This document shows positions 57,865 to 64,000 of a stretch of DNA of 64,000 nt, piece after piece. Made by a program: the position numbers and the translations under genes. Under the pieces are notes generated by a model. The model saw nothing but the letters and a program-made list of their open reading frames with translations. It made no database searches and was not told the origin of the DNA. How positions within the stretch are numbered: the first letter of the stretch is position 1; every line of letters starts with the position of its first letter. The DNA comes from Acidobacterium sp. (lineage in GTDB: Bacteria > Acidobacteriota > Vicinamibacteria > Vicinamibacterales > UBA2999): contig NSIL01000009.1 in the NCBI GenBank assembly GCA_002737365.1, forward strand, positions 50,500-114,499. The letters run 5' to 3'.

Positions 57865-58656
57865 TCAAGCCGTGACGGCACGGCGGATGATGTCGTGCAC
57901 CTGCCGCACGCCCTCGGTGAGGGCCGCGGGCCCCGGTTGCAGGATGTAGGTGGACTTCACTTCATAGATCTGTCCGTGCTTCACGGCCGGAATGTCAGCC
58001 CAACCCGGTCGCGCGGCAATCCGTGCGGGTCGCACTGGCTTGCCGCACCACGAGCCGATAATCACCTCCGGCGCCCGCGCAATTACCTGCTCGCTGGTGA
58101 CAATGCGGTCCTTGGCGAGGCTGGCCTGGTCGAGCTCGGGGAAAATGGGATCGCCACCCGCTATCTGCACCAGCTCCTCGGCCCAGCGAATGCCGCTGAT
58201 CAGCGGGTCGTACCACTCCTCAAAGAACACCGTCGGTCGGCGCGGGAGCAGGGCCGCCTGCGCGCGGATGTCGTCGAGGCCCTGGCTGAGGCGAGTCGCG
58301 AGCGCCTCGGCTTTCTCAGGCACTCCAACAATGCCGCCGAGCACGCGAATCATCTGCAGGATCTCGGCGATGCTGCGCTGGTTGAAGGTGAACACCGGGT
58401 AGCCGCGCTTGACGAGGTTGGTGGTGATGTCGGCCTGCAGATCCGAGAAGGCGAGGATCAAGTCCGGTTTGAGCGCCTCAATCTTCTCGTAGCGAGCGTG
58501 GAGGAATGACGACACCTTCGGCTTCTCGCGCGCCTCGGGTGGCCGCACCGTGTAACCGGAGATGCCGACCACGCGATCGCCCTCGCCGAGCAGGTACAGC
58601 GTCTCGGTGGTCTCCTCGGTGAGGCAGACGATTCTACGCGGGTAGTCCGCCTTCAT
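57865..58656 (-). CDS. BtuF-like corrinoid-binding protein without signal peptide
   Basis: 263 aa. Periplasmic-binding fold of the cobalamin class: PRRIVCLTEETTETLYLLGEGDRVVGISGYTVRPPEA, YEKIEALKPDLILAFSDLQADI and WCGKPVRPARIAARPGW. The chain starts MKADYPRR with no signal peptide or lipobox, so it looks cytosolic and may hold cobalamin inside the cell. It is the last gene of btuDCF-DUF71, overlapping it by 4 bases. Confidence 0.78.
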   Translation of the reverse strand: MKADYPRRIVCLTEETTETLYLLGEGDRVVGISGYTVRPPEAREKPKVSSFLHARYEKIEALKPDLILAFSDLQADITTNLVKRGYPVFTFNQRSIAEILQMIRVLGGIVGVPEKAEALATRLSQGLDDIRAQAALLPRRPTVFFEEWYDPLISGIRWAEELVQIAGGDPIFPELDQASLAKDRIVTSEQVIARAPEVIIGSWCGKPVRPARIAARPGWADIPAVKHGQIYEVKSTYILQPGPAALTEGVRQVHDIIRRAVTA

Positions 58657-59327
58657 CCTTCGGATTTCGGCGAGACAAGGTCGGCAAAGACAAACCCATC
58701 CCGGTCAACGACCTCGCCCACGTGAACGGCGATCGCGTGATTGAACATCGGCCCGGTGTGGGCGAACGAATGGAACTCGCCGTTCTCGCCACAGGGGTCA
58801 ACACCGGCGGGGAGGTCGGTCAGCAGCAACTGATCGAACGTCCGTCCCGCAAACGAGCGATCGAGCTGCTTGGGATTCACACATGTCAGGATCGCGCGCA
58901 GTCCGCCATCGAGCATGTCCTGTGCGAGCGCAGCGGTCGACTTGGTCTTCCAGATCGGGAACAGCGGTTCGAGGCCTGATCCGGCCAGGCGATCGACGCG
59001 GTACTGGCGGACGTCTTCCAGAAACAAATCGCCGAACGCCGCATGGGTGTAACCGTCCTTGACGAATCCGGCCACGGCAGTCTGCATGATCGTCTCGTAC
59101 TGTTCGTTCGAGCACGGCCACGGTAGCGGCACCACGTGCAAGGGCAGCCCGGTGGCGTCAGCCTGTGCCTGCAGCAGCTCGCGCCTCACCGCGTGCATGG
59201 CCACCCGATCGAATGCTTCATTCGTGGTCGTGAGCAACCCACCAAGGGCATCTGGCTGCTGCTGCCGCAAGGTGTGGAGCATCCACGCTGAGTCTTTGCC
59301 GGTCGACCAGCTGACGAGGATCTTCAT
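58653..59327 (-). CDS. DUF71/Dph6-type ATP pyrophosphatase, probable B12-salvage enzyme
   Basis: 224 aa from ATG 59327. The PP-loop is MKILVSWSTGKDSAWMLH. GLLTTTNEAFDRVAMHAVRR, YTHAAFGDLFLEDVRQYR and GENGEFHSFAHTGPMF are DUF71 hallmarks. In eukaryotes the family is diphthine-ammonia ligase; bacterial members near cobalamin transporters were predicted in B12 salvage. Its place between two BtuF-like genes strongly supports that. Confidence 0.82.
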   Translation of the reverse strand: MKILVSWSTGKDSAWMLHTLRQQQPDALGGLLTTTNEAFDRVAMHAVRRELLQAQADATGLPLHVVPLPWPCSNEQYETIMQTAVAGFVKDGYTHAAFGDLFLEDVRQYRVDRLAGSGLEPLFPIWKTKSTAALAQDMLDGGLRAILTCVNPKQLDRSFAGRTFDQLLLTDLPAGVDPCGENGEFHSFAHTGPMFNHAIAVHVGEVVDRDGFVFADLVSPKSEG

Positions 59328-60208
59328 GGGTGCAGCGCCTTGGCCATGCGTGCGACGCTGTCGGCGACGCGGGGGCCTGGCACCGTCACCGCGTGACCGG
59401 AAATGAACAGCAGCTGTTTGTTGCGGACGGCCGGCACTGAGGCCAATCGCGACCACGACGCCAGTTCGTCCCGCATCGGCTGACCGGCGGGGATCTCCTT
59501 TGGCCGCAGCTCGAGAACCACCTCCGGCGCGCGCGCCAGGATGGTCTCGGTCGAGACCTGCACCGACTCCTTGTCGATGTCGCTGAAGACATTCTCACCA
59601 CCGGCAATCACGAGCATCTCGTGGAGGAAGCCGCGGCCGCCGCTCACGTAGATGTTGCGCAGCGTCCTCGGCTCGCGCGAGAACACGAGGAGGGTGCGTG
59701 GCCGCCGCTTGCCGGCGACGTTGGCTCGCACCGCGGCCAGGCGCGATTCGATCGCGGCCACCGCCTGGTCAGCTTCAGCCACGTGGCCGATGCGAACGCC
59801 CAGCTCCTTCATGGTGACCAGGATGTGACTGAGGCCGCCATGCCGGTAGTCGAACGACGGAATGGCCGCGCGCTTCATCTGCGCCTGCAGGTCAACCTGA
59901 CTACCGTAGGTGATCACGAGATCTGGCTTGAGCGCGATGATGCGTTCGATGTCGGGATCAATCAGCGCGCCCACCCGCGGTAACGCTGTCACCTCGGGCG
60001 GATACTCGTCGTAACTCGAGACGGCGACGACCTGCGGTCCGGCGCCAATGGCGTAGAGCATTTCGGTCAGCGCCGGGACGAGCGAGATGATTCGTTGGGG
60101 CCTGGGTTGCAGTGCCAACACCAAGGGCACTAAGGCCACGAAGCAAACCACTCCAAGAACAAAAGCCTTCGTGCTCTTCGTGACCTTCGTGTTTGGTTTC
60201 TTGGTCAC
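59324..60208 (-). CDS. btuF: BtuF-type cobalamin/siderophore substrate-binding protein
   Basis: 294 aa from GTG 60208, overlapping btuC by 4 bases. The signal region AFVLGVVCFVALVPLVLALQ is preceded by NTKVTKSTK, encoded by CACGAAG-type repeats. The mature part has PQRIISLVPALTEMLYAIGAGPQVVAVSSYDEYPPEV, IDPDIERIIALKPDLVITYGSQVDLQ and GGRGFLHEMLVIAGGENVFSD, typical class III binding proteins for B12 or ferric siderophores. Confidence 0.85.
   Translation of the reverse strand: MTKKPNTKVTKSTKAFVLGVVCFVALVPLVLALQPRPQRIISLVPALTEMLYAIGAGPQVVAVSSYDEYPPEVTALPRVGALIDPDIERIIALKPDLVITYGSQVDLQAQMKRAAIPSFDYRHGGLSHILVTMKELGVRIGHVAEADQAVAAIESRLAAVRANVAGKRRPRTLLVFSREPRTLRNIYVSGGRGFLHEMLVIAGGENVFSDIDKESVQVSTETILARAPEVVLELRPKEIPAGQPMRDELASWSRLASVPAVRNKQLLFISGHAVTVPGPRVADSVARMAKALHP
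60113..60195. repeat. CACGAAG/CTTCGTG simple-repeat block encoding the btuF leader
   Basis: The minus strand reads CACGAAGGTCACGAAGAGCA then, 40 bases on, CTTCGTGGCCTTAGTGCCCT. The first half is a CACGAAG tandem; the second is a diverged copy of the same word in reverse, so the block can fold back on itself. The signal peptide of the BtuF-like protein is coded within it. Confidence 0.6.
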
Positions 60209-61206
60209 GACTTTTTCACCAGCAACCAGAGAAAGAACGGGCCGCCGATGAGCGCCGTAATGATGCCCACCGGCAACTCGAGCGGTGCCATGATGGTTCG
60301 TGCGCCCAGGTCGCACAGCACTGTGAAGGCGGCGCCGAACAGGGCGGCGGCCGGCAACACGATGCGGTGGTCCGAACCCACCACCAGCCTCACCAGGTGA
60401 GGAACGATAATGCCGATGAAGCCGATCGGGCCGCCGAGCGAGACCGCCGCACCGGTCGCGAGCGAGGCGCTCAAGAACGCCAATCGTTGCGCTCGCAAAA
60501 CCTCCACACCCCTCGCGGCAGCGACATCGTCACCGAGCGTCAGCACGTTCAACGTCCGCGGCAAGATCGCAAACACCGCGAAGGCCGCCACGACGAAGGG
60601 CAGGGCGGCGATGATCGGGCTGTAACTGCCGACGTCCAGATCACCCATCAGCCAACGGATGGTTCGAAACGACTCGGTAAAGTCGGACAGGTACTGCACG
60701 AACAGGATCAAGGCCGAGAAGAACGAGTTGAGCGTGACGCCGGCCAGCAGCAGCACGTTGGTGGACAAGCCGCGCTTCTGTGAGGATGCCAGCCAGTAGA
60801 CAATGCCGATGGCGACGAGCGACCCGGCAAAGCTGGCGATCGGAATGGACGAGACGCCCATCATCCCCACTTCAAGACCGAAGGCAATCGCCAGCATCGC
60901 TCCCAGCGCACCGCCGGCCGAGACGCCCAACGTGAACGGCGTCGCCAGCGGATTGCGCAGCATCGCCTGCAGCACCACGCCCGCGGCCGCGAGGGTCGCG
61001 CCGACGAGCGCCCCTGACAGGACGCGGGGCAGGCGCGCGACAAAAAAGATCTGCGCGTCGACGTTCTCTTCCCAGGGAATCGAGCGATCGAACGCCTTCG
61101 CGAGCGAGATGCTGGTGCTGCCGACGGTCGGCGCCCACAGCACGACGGCGACCGTGCCGATCGCAAAAAGCGTGACGACAGTGACAATGCGGAGGCGGAT
61201 GTTCAC
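60205..61206 (-). CDS. btuC: BtuC-type ABC permease (FecCD family)
   Basis: 333 aa, GTG start. About ten membrane helices with family blocks RLPRVLSGALVGATLAAAGVVLQAMLRNPLATPFTLGVSAGGALGAM, LAGVTLNSFFSALILFVQYLS and GGPIGFIGIIVPHLVRLVVGSDHRIVLP, then LELPVGIITALIGGPFFLWLL. It forms the channel for cobalamin or siderophore. Overlaps btuD by 4 bases. Confidence 0.9.
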   Translation of the reverse strand: MNIRLRIVTVVTLFAIGTVAVVLWAPTVGSTSISLAKAFDRSIPWEENVDAQIFFVARLPRVLSGALVGATLAAAGVVLQAMLRNPLATPFTLGVSAGGALGAMLAIAFGLEVGMMGVSSIPIASFAGSLVAIGIVYWLASSQKRGLSTNVLLLAGVTLNSFFSALILFVQYLSDFTESFRTIRWLMGDLDVGSYSPIIAALPFVVAAFAVFAILPRTLNVLTLGDDVAAARGVEVLRAQRLAFLSASLATGAAVSLGGPIGFIGIIVPHLVRLVVGSDHRIVLPAAALFGAAFTVLCDLGARTIMAPLELPVGIITALIGGPFFLWLLVKKS

Positions 61207-61991
61207 CGGGTGACTCGCCTGACAGGAACCACCGTCATGTGGCCGGTCTCGCTATGCACATGGACGTCGGCCTCGACGTCGTAGAGGCGCCGGACGTTCT
61301 CGGGCGTTAGTACTGTGTCGGTCGGCCCCGACGCCAGCACCTTGCCGTCGCGCATCAGGATCAGCTCGCGGCAAATCGACGCCGCCAGGTTCAGGTCGTG
61401 CGTCGAAATGGCCATGGTGACGCCGTGGTCCTGATTCAGGCGCAGCAGCAGCGACGACACTTCCAACTGGTAGCCGAGGTCGAGCGACGCGGTCGGCTCG
61501 TCCAGCAGCAACAGCGCCGCTGACTGCGCGAGCGCGGCGGCAATGACGATGCGCTGCTTCTCGCCGCCGCTCAGTTCGTGAAACGGCCGGTCGGCGAGAT
61601 GCCCGGTGCCGGTCGCGGCGAGCGCCTCGCGGGCAATGCGGAGGTCATCGGGACCTTCCACCGTGAACACCCCCAGATGCGGGTGCCGGCCCATCAGCAC
61701 GATCTCGATCGCCGAATACTCGAAGGCGAGTTCTGTTTCTTGCGGCACCACCGCGATGCGCCGCGCCACGTCGCGCCGCGACAGGCGATCGAGCGGCTGG
61801 TCGCCCAGCATCACGCGGCCGGCCGAGGGGCGCCGCGTGCCACTCAGCAGGCGCAGCAGCGTGGTCTTGCCAGATCCATTGGGGCCAAGAATGCCGACCA
61901 GCGCGCCTGCGGCCAGCCGGACGCTGACGCCATTGACGACCAGCGGGCCGTCTGGCGCGTAGCGGAAAGAAACGTCTTCGGCGGAAAGCAC
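61203..61991 (-). CDS. btuD: BtuD-type ABC ATPase
   Basis: 262 aa, GTG start. Walker A GPNGSGKTTLLRLL, Q-loop in VPQETEL, signature ELSGGEKQRIVIAAAL, Walker B LLLDEPTASLD and the switch histidine in ISTHDLN. First gene of btuD-C-F-DUF71-btuF2. I see no cobalamin riboswitch in the 91 bases upstream. Confidence 0.9.
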   Translation of the reverse strand: MLSAEDVSFRYAPDGPLVVNGVSVRLAAGALVGILGPNGSGKTTLLRLLSGTRRPSAGRVMLGDQPLDRLSRRDVARRIAVVPQETELAFEYSAIEIVLMGRHPHLGVFTVEGPDDLRIAREALAATGTGHLADRPFHELSGGEKQRIVIAAALAQSAALLLLDEPTASLDLGYQLEVSSLLLRLNQDHGVTMAISTHDLNLAASICRELILMRDGKVLASGPTDTVLTPENVRRLYDVEADVHVHSETGHMTVVPVRRVTR

Positions 61992-62046
61992 TGCGCGTCT
62001 GTTGAAATGTGGATTGTAGCATCAGATACTATTGAAGGCGTCTCGG

Positions 62047-62070
62047 GTGCCTAGAGTGCCTAAAAGTGCG
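62047..62070. repeat. GTGCCTA simple repeat before mqnE
   Basis: GGGTGCCTAGAGTGCCTAAA and a third degenerate unit (AGTGCG) lie just upstream of the mqnE ATG. They code for RVPRVPKSA in a longer open frame, which I therefore do not accept as protein. Confidence 0.5.
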
Positions 62071-62082
62071 AATACCAATTCC

Positions 62083-63216
62083 ATGCGACAGCGTCTGAAA
62101 ACTGCCGGACTTCTTGAGATTGCCGACAAGGTCGAGGCGCGCGAACGGCTGTCGTTCGTTGACGCGGTGACGCTGTTCGCATCGACCGACTTGCTGGCGC
62201 TCGGCTGGATCGCCAACCGCGAGCGCGAGCGCCGTCATGGCGGCCGCACCTACTTCAATCACAACTTGCGGCTCGAGGCGACCAACGTCTGTGAAGCGTC
62301 GTGCCTGTTCTGCTCGTTCGCGCGGCTGAAGGAAGGCGACCCCGGCTCGCACACCATGTCGCTCGAGCAGATCTTCGCCAAGCTGCGCCAACGCGCCGAC
62401 CAGCCCCTCACCGAGATCCACATCGTCAATGGCCTGCACCCGGGCTTGCCATTTAGTTACTACACCGACCTGCTGACCGGATTGAAGCAGATCCGCCCCG
62501 GCATCCACATGAAGTGCTTCACCGCGGTGGAGATTGCGTTCTTCGCGGATCACTACGGCAAGACCGATCGGCAAGTGCTGCAGGAACTGAAGGCCGCCGG
62601 CCTCGACTCGCTGCCGGGCGGCGGCGCCGAGATCTTCGCGCCGCGCGTGCGCCAGAAGATTTGCCACGACAAGTGCGATGGCGCGCGCTACCTGGCGATT
62701 CATCGCCTGGCGCACGAACTGGGCATGCGCACCAATGTGACCATGTTGTATGGTCACATTGAGACCACTGAAGAGCGTGTCGATCACCTGCTGCAGACGC
62801 GCGCGTTACAGGACGAGACCGGCGGGTTGCAGGCGTTCATCCCGCTGGCTTTCCATCCCGACCACAACCAGATGCGCAAGCTCCCGGCGCCGTCGGCCAG
62901 CGAGACGCTGAAGGTGCATGCGGTGGCGCGCCTCGTGCTCGATAACGTCGATCACATCAAGGCCTACTGGATTTCCTGTGGTGTCGAGGTGGCGCAGACG
63001 GCGTTGTGGTTTGGTGCCGACGATCTCGACGGCACCGTGCAGGAAGAGACCATTTACCACATGGCCGGGTCATCGACGCCGACATCGTTGTCGACGGACG
63101 ACATCGAGCAGCTCATCCGCGACGCAGGCCGCGAACCGATCGAACGCGATACGCTCTACAACGTGGTCCGGATTCCTCAAGGGAACCGGCCGGTCGTGGC
63201 CGAAGAAGTGGGCTAA
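62083..63216 (+). CDS. mqnE: Aminofutalosine synthase (radical SAM)
   Basis: 377 aa from ATG 62083. The cluster-binding CX3CX2C is CEASCLFC (70-77), then VNGLHPGLPFSYYTDLL, LPGGGAEIFAPRVRQKIC, TNVTMLYGHIET and KAYWISCGVEVAQTALWFGADDLDGTVQEETIYHMAG. These are MqnE hallmarks. It builds the futalosine intermediate of menaquinone. Other mqn genes are not in this window; the UbiE/MenG-type gene at 28759 would serve the same quinone. Confidence 0.9.
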   Translation: MRQRLKTAGLLEIADKVEARERLSFVDAVTLFASTDLLALGWIANRERERRHGGRTYFNHNLRLEATNVCEASCLFCSFARLKEGDPGSHTMSLEQIFAKLRQRADQPLTEIHIVNGLHPGLPFSYYTDLLTGLKQIRPGIHMKCFTAVEIAFFADHYGKTDRQVLQELKAAGLDSLPGGGAEIFAPRVRQKICHDKCDGARYLAIHRLAHELGMRTNVTMLYGHIETTEERVDHLLQTRALQDETGGLQAFIPLAFHPDHNQMRKLPAPSASETLKVHAVARLVLDNVDHIKAYWISCGVEVAQTALWFGADDLDGTVQEETIYHMAGSSTPTSLSTDDIEQLIRDAGREPIERDTLYNVVRIPQGNRPVVAEEVG

Positions 63217-63264
63217 GATCGTGTTAGATCGAATGTTGTCGATCAAATAAGGAGAGAGACTTTC

Positions 63265-63867
63265 ATGGCTCATTCACTTCCCGCGCTGCCTTACGATTTC
63301 GCGGCGCTCGAACCGCATATCGACAGCCAGACGATGCAGATTCATCACGGCAAGCATCATCAGGCGTACGTCACCAACCTGAACGCGGCGCTCGATAAGC
63401 ATCCCGAGCTGCACAACCAGAGCCTGGAGGACCTGCTCAAGGGCATCGCCAGTGTGCCCGACGACATCAAGGCGGCCGTGCGCAACAACGGCGGCGGCCA
63501 CTGGAACCACTCGCTGTTCTGGACGCTGATGGCGCCCGGCGCCGGCGGCGCGCCCACCGGTGCGGTGGCCGATGCCATCACCAGCTCGTTCGGCGATTTC
63601 GAGAAGTTCAAGACCGCCGTCAACCAGGCCGGCGCGACGCGCTTCGGCAGCGGCTGGGCGTGGGTGGTCGACAACGGCGGCAAGCTCGAAGTGATGAGCA
63701 CGCCGAACCAGGACAATCCGCTGATGGAAGGCAAGAAGGCCATTCTCGGCATCGACGTCTGGGAACACGCCTACTACTTGAAGTACCAGAACCGCCGTCC
63801 CGACTACATGGGCGCGTGGTGGAACGTGGTGAACTGGGCGGCAGTGAACAAGCTCTTGAAGGGCTAG
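63265..63867 (+). CDS. sodB: Fe/Mn superoxide dismutase
   Basis: 200 aa with a GGAGAGAG ribosome-binding site. Metal ligands His27, His82, Asp164 and His168 are in [19 protein letters not shown] and [19 protein letters not shown]. The two metal types cannot be told apart with certainty by eye. A cytosolic defence enzyme that fits the iron and Fe-S genes in the window. Confidence 0.93.
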   Translation: MAHSLPALPYDFAALEPHIDSQTMQIHHGKHHQAYVTNLNAALDKHPELHNQSLEDLLKGIASVPDDIKAAVRNNGGGHWNHSLFWTLMAPGAGGAPTGAVADAITSSFGDFEKFKTAVNQAGATRFGSGWAWVVDNGGKLEVMSTPNQDNPLMEGKKAILGIDVWEHAYYLKYQNRRPDYMGAWWNVVNWAAVNKLLKG

Positions 63868-63871
63868 TCCG

Positions 63872-64000
63872 ATTCGCTTTCTTGCGCTCGTGTGCTTCGT
63901 GGTGGCCTTTTCGGTCACCACGCTTGCACAGGAGCCGCCTCGCGTCACCGGCACGCTCTCCAACCTCACCCGCGTCGAGTCGTGGTCGTTCTTCGACCCG
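63872..64000 (+). CDS. Start of a secreted protein, cut by window edge
   Basis: The frame RFLALVCFVVAFSVTTLAQEPPRVTGTLSNLTRVESWSFFDP has a signal peptide ending near LAQ. No ATG is present; ATT 63872 or GTG 63890 are the only nearby choices, so the start is uncertain. The leader overlaps a CTTCGTGGTGGCC / GGTCACCACG fold-back like the CACGAAG repeat at 60113. Family not recognisable from 43 residues. Confidence 0.5.
   Translation, partial: MRFLALVCFVVAFSVTTLAQEPPRVTGTLSNLTRVESWSFFDP

Noticed and set aside
61992..62082. Cobalamin riboswitch upstream of btuD
   Set aside because: The gap is only 91 bases and I could not find the conserved B12-box core (GCCACTG); the space is also shared with the mqnE leader repeat.
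62032..62082. Earlier ATG for mqnE
   Set aside because: The extra residues (KASRVPRVPKSANTNS) are coded by the GTGCCTA repeat and are not part of the MqnE family.

Overview
The window is GC-rich, gene-dense bacterial chromosome carrying mostly housekeeping metabolism. I infer an acidobacterium, most likely of the Vicinamibacteria type. The reasons are the mix of families (arginine cluster with ArgJ, an ArgA-like GNAT and ArgR; futalosine-type MqnE; SUF operon led by an Rrf2 regulator; deoxyhypusine-synthase-like protein; CysO/Mec-type sulfur carrier genes) and several short dispersed repeats typical of such genomes. No 16S or other RNA gene is visible, so this placement is inference. I see no CRISPR array, prophage, insertion sequence, tRNA or rRNA.

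Layout. 1-2918: partial pxpA, a PepSY membrane protein and a secreted two-repeat protein. 2861-11659: a divergent arginine regulon, argC-B-D-A-J-F leftward and argR-G-H rightward, around an AT-rich control region. 11832-14073: an RGG-tailed zinc-knuckle protein, fabI and a flavin reductase. 14090-18670: a dual GGDEF/HD-GYP protein, a sigma-54 activator and a small membrane protein. 18752-22273: DHS-like protein, PIN-like toxin, a ROK remnant, nagA and an ATP-grasp pseudogene. 22276-24710: queC, an HAD phosphatase and an rsmH-like gene. 24740-28743: two DtxR-type regulators (one membrane-anchored and fused to FeoA) and a split FeoB. 28759-33716: a quinone methyltransferase, then homoserine dehydrogenase, CoA-transferase and aminotransferase genes. 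33746-36669: SUMF1-domain protein, a gutted cysM, a JAMM protease and a ThiS-MoeB-rhodanese fusion. 36763-44300: nine-gene SUF operon. 44356-56742: methyltransferases, aminotransferase, SDRs, folB, phospholipase D, CYTH and NHL proteins, mixed with gene relics and three very small membrane proteins. 56744-61991: SurA-like lipoprotein and a five-gene cobalamin-type uptake and salvage operon. 62083-64000: mqnE, sodA/B and the start of a secreted protein.

Function. Three modules are tightly organised by 1-14 base overlaps: arginine synthesis, Fe-S cluster assembly joined to a sulfur-carrier system, and B12-type uptake. Iron is handled by the DtxR/Feo region, the SUF operon and superoxide dismutase.

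The most unusual aspects are (i) a ubiquitin-like sulfur carrier fused in front of its own E1 and a rhodanese, beside a JAMM protease and a cysM that has lost its whole catalytic core; (ii) at least four genes that keep recognisable N- and C-termini but have lost their middle (ROK kinase, ATP-grasp, cysM, vapC); (iii) an ArgG lacking the conserved PP-loop aspartate; and (iv) several families of short repeats, including perfect hairpins at stop codons and repeats that form signal peptides.
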